Origin: JAYPHU01 sp038127535
GTDB lineage: Bacteria; Pseudomonadota; Alphaproteobacteria; Rhodospirillales; UBA2165
DNA: 64,000 bases
NCBI GenBank assembly: GCA_038127535.1
Contig: JAYPHU010000011.1
Span: 1-64,000, forward strand
Reading direction: 5' to 3'
Part shown: in pieces, positions 18,799 through 27,478 of the stretch
Numbering within the stretch: the first letter of the stretch is position 1
How the letters are laid out: every line of letters starts with the position of its first letter
Position numbers and translations under genes: made by a program
Notes under the pieces: model-generated
Seen by the model: only the letters and a program-made list of their open reading frames with translations
Told to the model about the DNA's origin: nothing
The model's database searches: none

Positions 18799-18915
18799 TC
18801 ACCCACGGCCGAGCAACTTGTGGTCCGGCATGCCCTTTTGGCGAATGAAGATGGTCGCGCCGATGGCCAGGGCGCAAATCGCGGCGATCAAATATATAAA
18901 GACGAGCGGCGTCAT
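18799..18915 (-). CDS. Small single-pass membrane protein coupled to the TRAP large subunit
   Basis: This 38-residue ORF (MTPLVFIYLIAAICALAIGA, then TIFIRQKG and MPDHKLLGRG) has one predicted transmembrane helix and a short basic tail. Its ATG overlaps the TGA of the TRAP large permease (ATGA, 18912-18915), a strong sign of coupled translation. Its own TGA abuts the decayed sigma-factor fragment in the same frame. It may be a small accessory subunit of the transporter or a relic created at the junction with the sigma locus. No family is recognised. Confidence 0.55.
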   Translation of the reverse strand: MTPLVFIYLIAAICALAIGATIFIRQKGMPDHKLLGRG

Positions 18916-20237
18916 TCCACCTGCAGCAGGTGTGGCAGGACCAGGGTGATCGACGGGAGTAGTACGATGATCGCAACCCGGATAAAATCCGACGTGATGA
19001 ACGGGATGACCCCTTTGAAAGTCTCAATCATGGGCACATCTCGTGCCATGGAATTGATGACGAAGACGTTGAGACCGACCGGCGGGGTGATCAGGCCCAT
19101 CTCCACCACAATCAGGGAGATAATACCAAACCAAAGTTTCAGGTCTTCCGCTTCCAGACCAAAGTCCAGGCCGGCGATGATCGGCCAGAAGATCGGCACG
19201 GTGAGCAGGATCATGGACAGGGAATCCATGACAAAGCCGAGAAGGATATAGAGGACGATCATACCCAGAAGGATCGAGAACGGTGACAGGCCTGAGTTCT
19301 GAAAGAAGTCGGCCGCCAGATTGGGCAGTTGAGAGAAGCCCAGGAAAGCGTTGAAGATGGCTGCGCCCAGAAGGATTAGAAAGATCATGGCCGTGGTCTG
19401 GCCGGTGCTCACCAAGGCGTCCAGGAATCCCTGCATCCGCATGCCGCCCTTGGTGACGGCGATTAGAAACGTGCCGACCGCGCCGACGCCGGCGCCTTCG
19501 GTCGGGGTGAAAATGCCGGCGTAGATGCCGCCCATAACTAACAGGAAGATCAACAGGACCGGCCAAATTTCAAGAAGCGCCGCCCATTTAACAGCGGAGG
19601 GTTGCTGTTCGCCCGCCGGGCCTGCAGCGGGGTTAATGCGGACGACAATTGCGATCGCAGCGATATATCCGAGTGCGGCCAGAACACCGGGGATAAAGGC
19701 GGCTTGGAACAGGGTGGCCACATTGGCCTCCACCATCACGGCGTAAATGATCAGGACCAAGGACGGCGGAATGAGAATGCCCAGTGTACCGCCCGCTGCT
19801 AATGCGCCGGTGGCGAGGGAGCCGGAATAGTTAAACCGGCGGAGCTCGGGCAGGGCGACCTGGCCCATGGTCGCCGCGGTGGCGAGGGATGATCCGGTAA
19901 TTGCGCCGAAACCGGCACAACCACCGACGGCGGCCATGGCGACACCACCCCGGTAATGGCCAAGCCACACATTGGCGGCATTAAACAGCGCCTGACTAAG
20001 ACCGGCCTTGGCCGCGAATTGTCCCATCAGGATGAACAGTGGCACCACCGACAGGGCATCAGACGTAAATCGCCAATATGTCTCGGTTTTCAGATAGCTT
20101 AGGAGTGCTATTTCACCGGCAATCAGGTAGTACCCGACCATACCCACGGAGAGCATGGCCACACCGATGGGAATGCGGACCGCCAACAGGCCCAGTAGAG
20201 CGACAAAGCCCCAAATGCCGATTTCAAATTCACTCAT
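18912..20237 (-). CDS. TRAP transporter large permease (DctM-like)
   Basis: This 441-residue polytopic protein is the transport subunit of a tripartite ATP-independent periplasmic transporter, driven by Na+ or proton gradients. Features are about 12 hydrophobic segments, the N-terminal LLAVRIPIGVAMLSVGMVGY, the conserved ITGSSLATAATMGQVALPEL, AAGGTLGILIPPSLVLIIYA and a C-terminal GLITPPVGLNVFVINSMARD. Its ATG overlaps the small-permease stop (ATGA at 20234-20237). Substrate class cannot be read from this subunit. Confidence 0.94.
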   Translation of the reverse strand: MSEFEIGIWGFVALLGLLAVRIPIGVAMLSVGMVGYYLIAGEIALLSYLKTETYWRFTSDALSVVPLFILMGQFAAKAGLSQALFNAANVWLGHYRGGVAMAAVGGCAGFGAITGSSLATAATMGQVALPELRRFNYSGSLATGALAAGGTLGILIPPSLVLIIYAVMVEANVATLFQAAFIPGVLAALGYIAAIAIVVRINPAAGPAGEQQPSAVKWAALLEIWPVLLIFLLVMGGIYAGIFTPTEGAGVGAVGTFLIAVTKGGMRMQGFLDALVSTGQTTAMIFLILLGAAIFNAFLGFSQLPNLAADFFQNSGLSPFSILLGMIVLYILLGFVMDSLSMILLTVPIFWPIIAGLDFGLEAEDLKLWFGIISLIVVEMGLITPPVGLNVFVINSMARDVPMIETFKGVIPFITSDFIRVAIIVLLPSITLVLPHLLQVE

Positions 20238-20788
20238 CCGACCGGCCCCGACGGATCATTGAAATAGCGGCCGGCCTTATATTCGGCGATGCTGCGCCCC
20301 AGGGTGTAGGCGATGACGACAACGAGAAGAGCCATCAATACAATTGAGATGGGGAAGGTCGTCCACCTCGGGAAGCCGATTGTCATGGAAACTTCTTGGG
20401 CGTTGTACATATCCCAGGCGCCGAAATACATGCGCCAGGTCAGCATGAAGCCGGCACCCAGATAGATCAGCGAGGCGCAGATGTCCGCAAAAGTTTTTGC
20501 GCGGACCGGCGCCTTCTCCATGAAGAAGTCGACCAGCACATTGCTGCGCATCAATTGGCAGTATGGAAGGCAGGCAAATACGGCGAGCCCGGTGCCGATG
20601 GCGACCAGTTCAAAATCGCCGGGGACCGGTGCGTCCATAAATTTTCGGCCGAACACGCTGACCGTGGTCAGCAACGCAACACAGGTCAATACGATCCCAC
20701 CGAAAACAGCTGAAATCCAGCAGATACGGAAGAGAACCCGGCCCACGAGGTCCGTGGGCCGGGAGCTATTTTCGAAGCCTTCACTCAT
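20234..20788 (-). CDS. TRAP transporter small permease (DctQ-like)
   Basis: This 184-residue, four-helix membrane protein has the DctQ pattern: FGGIVLTCVALLTTVSVFGR, AVFACLPYCQLMRSNVLVDF, RTKTF-like cytoplasmic loop (here RAKTFADI) and YTLGRSIAEYKAGR near the C-terminus. It bridges the binding protein and large permease. It is 31 bases downstream of the binding-protein gene and overlaps the large permease, so the order P-Q-M is a single operon. Confidence 0.92.
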   Translation of the reverse strand: MSEGFENSSRPTDLVGRVLFRICWISAVFGGIVLTCVALLTTVSVFGRKFMDAPVPGDFELVAIGTGLAVFACLPYCQLMRSNVLVDFFMEKAPVRAKTFADICASLIYLGAGFMLTWRMYFGAWDMYNAQEVSMTIGFPRWTTFPISIVLMALLVVVIAYTLGRSIAEYKAGRYFNDPSGPVG

Positions 20789-20819
20789 AATGTTACTCGC
20801 CGTCAGACGGCAAGGAACA

Positions 20820-21863
20820 TTACTTCTTCGAGTACTTTTCGATCAAAGCGCGGGCGTCGGACACGAGAGCCGGACCATCCACACCAATTTTCTTCATTTC
20901 CGCATACCAGCGATCGAAGACGGGTTGTGCGGCTTTCTTCATGCGATCCGCCTCGGCCAAAGAGATCGTATGGAACTTGTTCTTCTTTTTCGAGGCGACG
21001 ACCTTCTTACCAGGCACTTCGATCTGAGCCCATGTCTCGCCAGCCCATTTCGCGACGTTGCGTCCGGAGTTGGCATCAAGGACCCGTTTCAGGTCAGCGG
21101 GGAGGCTTTGATACTTCTTCTTATTCATCAGAAGCGTGAAGATGTTGGTTCCGAGACGAGGTTGATCGCCCGCCAGTTCAGAGAAGTGGCTGACCAGGTC
21201 CTGGGTCTTCACAGCCGGAGCGATTTCATACGGCAAGGTTACGCCGTCGATAACGCCTTTGGAGAGGGCTTGGGGAATGCGCGGCAGAGGCATGCCGACG
21301 CCAGTGGCGCCAAAGGCTTCCAGCATCCAGACACCGCCACGGGACGCGGCACGAATTTTCATACCTTTGAGGTCTTCAAGCTTCAGAACCGGCTTTTTGG
21401 TCTGGAACAGGAAACCCGCATGCACGTGCAGCAGGAGGGGATGATAGTCTTTTAGGTCAGGGCCCAGGTGTTTATCCTGGAAGTCCTGGAGCGCCAAGGT
21501 GGTGGAAAGAGGATCCTTGTGAACGAAGGGCAGTTCGAACGGCTCGACTCGCGGCATGCGGCCGGGGGTGAAGCCGGGTAGTCCCCAGATAATATCAACG
21601 ACCCCATCTTTGGCCTGATCCAATAATTGTGTCGGCTTGCCGCCCAATTGCATGGTCCAGAACAGCTGGATTTTCAGCTTACCGCCTGACTCTTTGGCAA
21701 TTTTAGCCGCCCAAGGCTTATAGAACTTGGACGGATTGGCGACCGGCGGAACGAAAGTATGCCATTTCAGGGTCACCGACTGAGATTGCGCAGGCGTGCT
21801 GGATAGGGACATAGCTGCCAGCAGCGCACCGGACAGGGTTATTACGGAAAATTTCTTGAGCAT
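20820..21863 (-). CDS. TRAP transporter periplasmic binding protein (DctP family)
   Basis: This 347-residue exported solute-binding protein begins with a signal peptide (FSVITLSGALLAAMSLSSTP, cleavage near AQSQS). The mature part starts VTLKWHTFVPP. DctP-type ligand-site features include FELPFVHKDP, LKGMKIRAASRGG (the Arg that holds a carboxylate in the family) and VIDGVTLPYEIAPAVK. It is first in the operon and has GGAGG before the ATG. The ligand is likely an organic acid, but the sequence does not name it. Confidence 0.93.
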   Translation of the reverse strand: MLKKFSVITLSGALLAAMSLSSTPAQSQSVTLKWHTFVPPVANPSKFYKPWAAKIAKESGGKLKIQLFWTMQLGGKPTQLLDQAKDGVVDIIWGLPGFTPGRMPRVEPFELPFVHKDPLSTTLALQDFQDKHLGPDLKDYHPLLLHVHAGFLFQTKKPVLKLEDLKGMKIRAASRGGVWMLEAFGATGVGMPLPRIPQALSKGVIDGVTLPYEIAPAVKTQDLVSHFSELAGDQPRLGTNIFTLLMNKKKYQSLPADLKRVLDANSGRNVAKWAGETWAQIEVPGKKVVASKKKNKFHTISLAEADRMKKAAQPVFDRWYAEMKKIGVDGPALVSDARALIEKYSKK

Positions 21864-22131
21864 GGAATCCTCCCATTAGAAACCGGATTTTCCTGCGGCA
21901 CTGCGCCGCCGGCCAAATCTTCGTAAATCGAAAAGCGAATAGTCAATAACTTCGTTCCCGAAAAGCGCATCGTTATAGCCGATTATGGCGAAATTGCGAG
22001 CCTCAATCTTGAGTTCCTGAGTAGTGTGCTCGGGTTTTCCATTCTGGACATGTAAAATGCCGGGCGATAAGTTTGCGCCTATAATTTCATGGAAATATGT
22101 TGCGATAGACGCCAAGCCAGGGAGGTCAATC

Positions 22132-22644
22132 ATGGCTTATACGCTCAACGAAATGGCGGACGAGGTCCGCTCCCTTCTCAGCAAGTCCGATCCGGCCGAT
22201 TGCCAGGACGATCTCTGCGCCGTGGTGAACAAGGCATTGGTGGATGACGAGTTTATCGCCACACACTTGGATGGACGGGAGCCCGGTCAGAACCCGCGGG
22301 AAATTCTCTATGAAGACCCTGACCTGGGATTTTGTATCTGCGGCCACATCTATGGCGACGAAGCCATCGGCAAGCCTCACGACCATGGTCCAAGCTGGGC
22401 GCTTTACGGTCAGGCCGAGGGCTCAACGGAAATGACCGATTGGAAAATCGTTAAGCCAGCCAATGGCGATGACGCCGCGGAGGTGGTGCCGGACAAGACC
22501 TATACGATGAACCGAGGCGATGCCCATTTCTATGGCGTCGGTCACGTTCATTCCCCGGCGCGGGTGAAGCCGACCAAGTTGGTCCGCCTCGAAGGTGAAA
22601 ATCTGGACAAAATCAAGCGGACCAAGATCAAGGCCGCCGACTAA
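22132..22644 (+). CDS. Cupin-fold protein, cysteine-dioxygenase-like
   Basis: This 170-residue protein has the metal-binding cupin pattern: His-x-His in GKPHDHGPSWALYGQAEG near residue 83 and a second His cluster in FYGVGHVHSPAR near residue 145. These resemble the non-haem iron site of cysteine dioxygenase-type enzymes. ATG 22132 is chosen because GGAGGTCAATC precedes it; the longer frame from 22024 has no ribosome site. It stands alone and is divergent from the TRAP operon, with 268 bases between them. The substrate is unknown; thiol dioxygenation is a family-based guess. Confidence 0.78.
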   Translation: MAYTLNEMADEVRSLLSKSDPADCQDDLCAVVNKALVDDEFIATHLDGREPGQNPREILYEDPDLGFCICGHIYGDEAIGKPHDHGPSWALYGQAEGSTEMTDWKIVKPANGDDAAEVVPDKTYTMNRGDAHFYGVGHVHSPARVKPTKLVRLEGENLDKIKRTKIKAAD

Positions 22645-22671
22645 GTTTTTTGATATATGCCGGTCGCGCCT

Positions 22672-23088
22672 TTATCGGCGCGCCTGCGCATGTCTCCTTG
22701 GTGCTTCCGCCTGCTTCTCGGCTTCCATTGCCTCGGCGATAGCCGCGTCTGGAGATTCTGCCTCGACGTCGGAGAGAAAATTATGGCCCTCGTTCTCCAG
22801 ACGCATGTGGCGCCACTCATTATCTTTGGTGGCGGGGTACAATCATAGCCAGAGCCAAACAGCTAATAGAACACCAGTGACAATGATGCTGCGGCCTGAC
22901 TAGGCGTCAGACACGAGCGCTGCGACCGCATTGAAGACAAGCGCGATAACGAACCAGATGCCGGCCCACATCCAGAGCTTTTTGACCATCATCCATATGA
23001 TGCCGAAGAACAGCGCGGGCCATGAGAAACCGACTTTTGCGGCTTCCTCGCCAAACTCAGGGTGCTGATAAACCAAAAAGTGCCGCAT
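22672..23088 (-). pseudogene. DUF2628 membrane protein with two in-frame stops
   Basis: The frame starts MRHFLVYQHPEFGEEAAKVG, FSWPALFFGIIWMMVKKLWM, typical of DUF2628, and reaches TAG at 22900-22902 after AALVSDA. It continues in the same frame with SGRSIIVTGVLLAVWLWL (second membrane helix), then TGA at 22843-22845, LYPATKDNEWRHMRLENEGH, NFLSDVEAESPDAAIAEAME and ends at TAA 22672. The NEWR..L...G and VEAESPDAAIA parts are the expected family C-terminus. Two substitutions and no indel split an otherwise full-length gene of 138 codons. Confidence 0.78.
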
Positions 23089-23196
23089 ACCCGTCCTTTT
23101 GTTTGCCCCCGCGCCTCACTCTTAAAGCCAAGAACAGAGGGTGCGGGCTACTAAGGTTAAGACCTAGTAGAGCAAAAGACCGGTGACAGGTGATGC

Positions 23197-24231
23197 TTAA
23201 GCGACGTTATTCATAACCTTGGTGGCGAAAAGTTCCAGGGAACGCTGGGACTGGACCTCGGTCATATTGCCGTAGGCCACGGAAAACATCATGTAGTTGA
23301 CGCCGAGACGCTCTGCATCCTCCTGCAAAATTTCCAGGACGGTTTCCGGGCTGCCCGCGACCACGATCCGGAGGTTCATCGCCAGATCCGCGTCATTCAT
23401 ATAAATGCCCGCCTGACCGCCCCACATTTTCCAGAGGCTGTTGAGGTGTTCCATGTGTACCAGGAAGGCTTCTGCGGCAATTTTACGCGCCTCTTCGTCC
23501 GTGTCGGCGACACAGAGATAGCGCCAATTGCCCATCATCGGATCGGTGACCGGGGAATCTTGCCGGTGAGGCGCGTCTTTATGTTCTTCCCACACCTCTA
23601 TGTAATGAGACGTTGCCGCCATCACCGCCTCTGGCGGGCCCGCGCAGATAAGGTTGGAGCCGAATTTGGCCCCCATCTCCCGGCTGCCTGGCGTGATCAT
23701 CGGCTGCCATAGCGGGGGGTAGGGTCGCTGCATCGCCGGGATGACGATCGGCGCACGTTCGATCTTCACGTGTTTGCTGTCAAAATTCAGCATTCCGCCT
23801 CTTAGCCCATCGATGAGGGATTCAAGATATTCGGGGAAAATCTCCAGCGTTTCCGCCTCGTCGACGCCGAAATAAGCATGTTCATAGGGGGAAATTCCCC
23901 GGCCGACGCCCAATTGCAGCCGGCCATGGGTCAAATGATCCAGCATGCCGATCTGTTCGATCATCAGGATCGGGTGATAGATGGGCAGCAGGTTCACCAG
24001 CGCGCCGATCTTGATGGTAGAGGTGTGCTGGGCAACCGCCGCCAGATAGATTGACGGGATCGGCGCCATACCAAGCCGGGTCAGATGGTGCTCCGCCACG
24101 TGATAGCAATAGAAGCCGGCCTGCTCGGCGGCGTTGACCAGCCGGAACCGTTCTTCATAAAGCTCGTGGATCGGTGTTTCGTCAGCCGCTTCCGACTTGC
24201 GGTCCACGTGATCGAAGATACCGAATTGCAT
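23197..24231 (-). CDS. LLM class flavin-dependent oxidoreductase (luciferase-like monooxygenase)
   Basis: This 344-residue bacterial luciferase-like TIM barrel uses reduced flavin and oxygen. It starts MQFGIFDHVD at 24231, with GGGGGA upstream; the 13-residue longer frame is not needed. Family landmarks are FYCYHVAEHHLTRLGMAPIP, IKIGALVNLLPIYHPILMIE, and LDHLTHGRLQLGVGRGISPY with the flavin-binding GxGRG. The C-terminal part (VAGSPETVLEILQEDAERLG) is also conserved. It lies downstream of a MetE-like gene with a 260-base gap. The substrate is unknown. Confidence 0.92.
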   Translation of the reverse strand: MQFGIFDHVDRKSEAADETPIHELYEERFRLVNAAEQAGFYCYHVAEHHLTRLGMAPIPSIYLAAVAQHTSTIKIGALVNLLPIYHPILMIEQIGMLDHLTHGRLQLGVGRGISPYEHAYFGVDEAETLEIFPEYLESLIDGLRGGMLNFDSKHVKIERAPIVIPAMQRPYPPLWQPMITPGSREMGAKFGSNLICAGPPEAVMAATSHYIEVWEEHKDAPHRQDSPVTDPMMGNWRYLCVADTDEEARKIAAEAFLVHMEHLNSLWKMWGGQAGIYMNDADLAMNLRIVVAGSPETVLEILQEDAERLGVNYMMFSVAYGNMTEVQSQRSLELFATKVMNNVA

Positions 24232-24491
24232 GATAAATGTTCCCCCTGTTACTCGGGGAACTATCGGCAATCAATTGGCGGAAATCAAACCCTTCGGATG
24301 CGGGTTATTGCGCCAAGCGGAAACCACAGAATGCCCAGCGCTGGTTTGGGTAAAAGAAATTGCGGTAGGACAGGCGGGTATGACCTAGCGGCGTACCGTA
24401 GCACAAGCCAACTCGCATTTGGTAACCCACCCTAAAGACTTAATGTGAAAGTTTCAAGAAACCGGCAAAAAAGCCAAATAAATACACATAT

Positions 24492-25592
24492 TTAGTCGCC
24501 CCAGACGTCTCGGGCGACCTCTACTAGCCGTTCCAGCTTCCGCCACTGGTCGTCTTGGGTCAGCTTGTTGCCCTCCGCTGTACTGGCAAAGCCACACTGC
24601 GGCGAGATGCAAATCTGGTCCAGCGGTGCGTACTTGGCGGCCTCGTCGATCCGGCGTTTCAGCGTGTCGGCGGATTCAAGTTCCGGCGACTTGGAGGTCA
24701 TGATGCCGATCACCGCGTACTTGTCTTTAGGCAGGAACCTGAGCGGCTGGAAGTCTCCCGACCGGTCGTCGTCGTATTCCATAAAGAACCCGTCTACATC
24801 CATCATGGTCAGGAACTTCTCGGCGATGGCTTCGTAGCCGCCTTCCGCCGCATAGGTGCTCTTGAAATTTCCCCGGCACATGTGGGTGGTGGCGGCCATG
24901 TCTGCAGGCCGGTTGGCCAGCGCCGCATTGTTCACTTCGATGTTTTGTTCCAGCATTTGGTCCGGATCGCCGTACTTGGAAAAGCCGGCCCGGATCCGCT
25001 CATCACACAGGAGCGCCGAGTTCACGTCATCCACCTGAATGTATTTGCACCCGGCGGCCGCAAATGCGCTGACGGCTTGGTTATAGGCAGTGCCGATATC
25101 GTCCCAGAAGGCGTCGATGTCCGGATAAGCGTCCGGGTCGCGCAGGTGAACCCCTTCCCGGTGGCGGAACTGTGCCGCCGACGGTATGGTGAACTTGGCG
25201 GTCTGTTTGGTGGCGTCTTTCAGGAACTGGAAGTGCGCCTGCATGATGCCGGTATCCGGGTAGGAGACTTTACCGGTGACTTCGGCAGCCGGTGCGACAA
25301 AGTCCTCGTCCTGAAAGCGGCTTTTATAGGCTTCCTCGCTCGGGGCTACGCCGTTGAAGCCGAACATGAAGTCCAGGTGCCAATAATCCCGGCGGAACTC
25401 CCCATCGGTGACGCCCTTGAGGCCCACCGTCTCCTGTTTGGCCACTACGTCCCGGATGGCGTCGTTCTCAATCGCCGTTAGCTCCTCGGCGGGCATCTCG
25501 CCTTTGTGCCATTTGGTCCGGGCCTCCGGCAGGTGGTCGGGCCGGAGGAGAGAGCCGACATGATCGGCGCGGAAAGGCGGGCGTGTACGCAT
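24492..25592 (-). CDS. MetE-like cobalamin-independent methionine synthase family protein (catalytic domain only)
   Basis: This 366-residue protein corresponds to the C-terminal catalytic barrel of MetE (full enzymes are about 750 residues). The start FRADHVGSLLRPDHL is the family signature. Zinc ligands are retained: His and Cys in ATTHMCRGN, Glu in FFMEYDDDRSG and Cys in ISPQCGFAS. Without the N-terminal folate-binding half it may use another methyl donor or act on another thiol, as in short MetE-like families. It lies next to the Rieske/MarR region and an LLM monooxygenase. A second short paralogue is at 49298. Confidence 0.88.
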   Translation of the reverse strand: MRTRPPFRADHVGSLLRPDHLPEARTKWHKGEMPAEELTAIENDAIRDVVAKQETVGLKGVTDGEFRRDYWHLDFMFGFNGVAPSEEAYKSRFQDEDFVAPAAEVTGKVSYPDTGIMQAHFQFLKDATKQTAKFTIPSAAQFRHREGVHLRDPDAYPDIDAFWDDIGTAYNQAVSAFAAAGCKYIQVDDVNSALLCDERIRAGFSKYGDPDQMLEQNIEVNNAALANRPADMAATTHMCRGNFKSTYAAEGGYEAIAEKFLTMMDVDGFFMEYDDDRSGDFQPLRFLPKDKYAVIGIMTSKSPELESADTLKRRIDEAAKYAPLDQICISPQCGFASTAEGNKLTQDDQWRKLERLVEVARDVWGD

Positions 25593-26461
25593 GAGATTAT
25601 TCCTTTGTCACTACTGCGTGGGCCGCTAGTTTAGCGCATTCGGCTGCCGCGAAAACCCGGCAATAACAGCTTTACCCTGTAAGCGTAGGCGCTTGGCTGT
25701 CATCCAAGGTCAGAGGGTGATCAATCAGGCGGCGGGACAGCGTACTGCCCTTGTCAATATTGAAATTGGCGAGCCGCCGGTCCTTGTGTTTGTCGAGACA
25801 GAGTTGCTGTTTCTCCAGCACCACTTCGTCCTCTTTGAACACGGAGGATTGGGCATCCCGGATTTGTCGGGTAAGCGCCGCGTTGGTGATATCGAAGTTG
25901 CGCACCATGCCCCAGTGATACCAGGTGGTGTTTTCCGTCTCCGGCGTCATCAAATCGATGACGATCCCGGTGATGCCTTTGGAGCGGTCGCCTTCCGGCG
26001 CGCCTGTGCCCGTGGGCGCGACGCCCACATCGATCATCACGTTGGCGGGCAGGGTGAACTTGCAGATCTGCCAGCGGTCGCATTGCTCGTCCGAGCCGAG
26101 GTTGGTCGACCAGAAGGGAGGCGGTGTGATGTCGCACATCCAGCGGGTAACCGTGACAGAGTCGTCGTCCGACGTGGTCTCAATCGGCGCCTCGGTAATT
26201 TCTTCCTGGCCGATGGAGGTCGGATGGACATAGGTCTCATGCGTCAGGTCCATCAGATTGTCCACCAGCAGCCGCTAGTCGCACTTGATGTGGAAGGTTT
26301 CCCCGTCGGCGATCCAGTCCGGGTTAGAGCACCAATGCAGGTCAGGCACCTTGTTTTCATCCGCCAGCGCCTCGTCGCCGATCCACACCCAGATGAATCG
26401 GTGTTTCTCCAACACCGGATAGGTCTTTACCAGTTTTTTGCCGATCAGGTTATCCTGCTGC

Positions 26462-26516
26462 GGCACATGTCCTCAAGCGCGACCAAGGTGCGGTCGGGCT
26501 TGCGGAAGAACACGAT
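26462..26516. repeat. 55-bp direct repeat, left flank of gap
   Basis: This stretch is identical, base for base, to 26617-26671 on the other side of the N run. Equal length and exact identity at both contig ends suggest unmerged de Bruijn overlaps rather than a biological repeat. Confidence 0.9.
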
Positions 26517-26616
26517 NNNNNNNNNNNNNNNNNNNNNNNNNNNNNNNNNNNNNNNNNNNNNNNNNNNNNNNNNNNNNNNNNNNNNNNNNNNNNNNNNNNN
26601 NNNNNNNNNNNNNNNN
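26517..26616. other. Assembly gap (100 Ns)
   Basis: There are exactly 100 Ns, the usual placeholder for a gap of unknown length. It falls inside the Rieske oxygenase gene. The identical 55-bp flanks suggest the true gap may be zero or negative. Confidence 0.99.
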
Positions 26617-26671
26617 GGCACATGTCCTCAAGCGCGACCAAGGTGCGGTCGGGCTTGCGGAAGAACACGAT
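26617..26671. repeat. 55-bp direct repeat, right flank of gap
   Basis: Second copy of the stretch at 26462-26516. On the minus strand it encodes the segment ending LVALEDMC, upstream of the Rieske cluster. Confidence 0.9.
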
Positions 26672-26813
26672 GTCTTCGTTGCAGATGGTGCGGGGGCAGG
26701 GGGCCTGTTTGATATCGTGGTCCCAGGCGACGGCGTACCAGTGGTTCTTCGGAAACATGACAATCTCCCTGATGAGTATCACATATCGGATCAAAACTGG
26801 CAGTGTTCTGAGG

Positions 26814-26841
26814 CAATATACTTTACTAGTAAAGTATATTG
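26814..26841. promoter_or_regulatory. 28-bp perfect palindrome, probable MarR operator
   Basis: The sequence caatatactttacta with its complement gtaaagtatattg forms an uninterrupted 28-bp palindrome. It lies between the marR-type gene stop (26879) and the Rieske oxygenase start (26758), in the oxygenase promoter region. MarR-family dimers bind such AT-rich palindromes of about 20-28 bp, so autorepression of the oxygenase by the adjacent regulator is likely. Confidence 0.8.
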
Positions 26842-26878
26842 GTGCGCTGGAGGAAGGCGGGAATGACAAGGCGCTGTA

Positions 26879-27388
26879 TTAAGTTAGGCCCTCTGCGGAG
26901 TCCACGGCCAGTTCCTTTTCGGCGTTAGCGCGGATACGGTTGAGGGTACGGTAGAACCGGTCTCGATCGCCAGCGGAAATGCCGGCCAGGAAGTTTTCTT
27001 CCCGTGATTTCTGGGTGTTCATCACCTTGTTGTAGAGATTCTTACCCTTGCGCGACAGCATCAGCATCTTGCGTCTTGAGTCAGCAGGATCTGGAATTCG
27101 AGATATGAGCTCATTGTCTTCCAACTGTTTGATATTCCGGCTCAATTGGCCTTCGTGCATGGTTAGGATCATGGCCAGGTCGCGGGCTGAGATGGGCCCA
27201 AACGTGCCAATCCCGCCGATGATGGCGGCGTGGACGAAAGACAGCCCTAAGTCTTTCGGATAGCGGCGGAGCGCGCTTCGGACGACGATCCGGGCGATGG
27301 CCTGCAACTGGTTGGCCAGGGGCGTGGCATCTGCCTGACTTTCGTCGTCAAACATCCGGTGGAGGGTGCTCAGGTCCTGCTTACCCAT
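26879..27388 (-). CDS. MarR family transcriptional regulator
   Basis: This 169-residue winged-helix regulator has the DNA-recognition segment (ISARDLAMILTMHEGQLSRN, IKQLEDNELISRI) and the beta-wing signature DPADSRRKMLMLSRKGK, near residue 105. N- and C-terminal helices would form the dimer. It lies directly upstream of, and co-directional with, the Rieske oxygenase remnant, with a 28-bp palindrome between them. It probably responded to an aromatic substrate of that enzyme. The gene itself appears intact although its presumed target is broken. Confidence 0.9.
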   Translation of the reverse strand: MGKQDLSTLHRMFDDESQADATPLANQLQAIARIVVRSALRRYPKDLGLSFVHAAIIGGIGTFGPISARDLAMILTMHEGQLSRNIKQLEDNELISRIPDPADSRRKMLMLSRKGKNLYNKVMNTQKSREENFLAGISAGDRDRFYRTLNRIRANAEKELAVDSAEGLT

Positions 27389-27478
27389 AATTCACTCCGG
27401 CCTCGTAGGCCGTCTCTTTGCTAATGAAGGGACTTAAATGATGGTAACAGGCTGGCTTAAGTCAACGGAATTATCGGC

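Larger units (their letters stand above)
25672..26758 (-). pseudogene. Rieske aromatic ring-hydroxylating / O-demethylase oxygenase subunit, broken and gapped
   Basis: The 5' part starts MFPKNHWYAVAWDHDIKQAP with GGGAG upstream, runs to FFRKPDRTLVALEDMC, and enters the 100-N gap. Beyond the gap the frame resumes at QQDNLIGKKLVKTYPVLEKH, RFIWVWIGDEAL, and meets TAG at 26275-26277 exactly where VanA-type proteins have Tyr (CD-stop-RLLVDNLMDLTHE). It then runs to TAG at about 25672. The iron ligands DNLMDLTHETYVH are intact. The segment with the second half of the Rieske cluster (CxHR...CxYHG, about 35 residues) is absent. If the 55-bp flanks are merged it is deleted and the frame is shifted. 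VanA-like demethylation would be the ancestral role. Confidence 0.72.

Noticed and set aside
22657..22848. Short plus-strand ORF between the cupin gene and the DUF2628 pseudogene
   Set aside because: It is antisense to the conserved DUF2628 C-terminus, which continues in frame on the minus strand.
24555..25481. 308-codon plus-strand ORF opposite the first MetE-like gene
   Set aside because: The other strand contains the zinc-ligand motifs; this frame has no recognisable domain or ribosome site.
25693..26712. Plus-strand frame running through the N gap
   Set aside because: It depends on translating the Ns and is antisense to the Rieske oxygenase.
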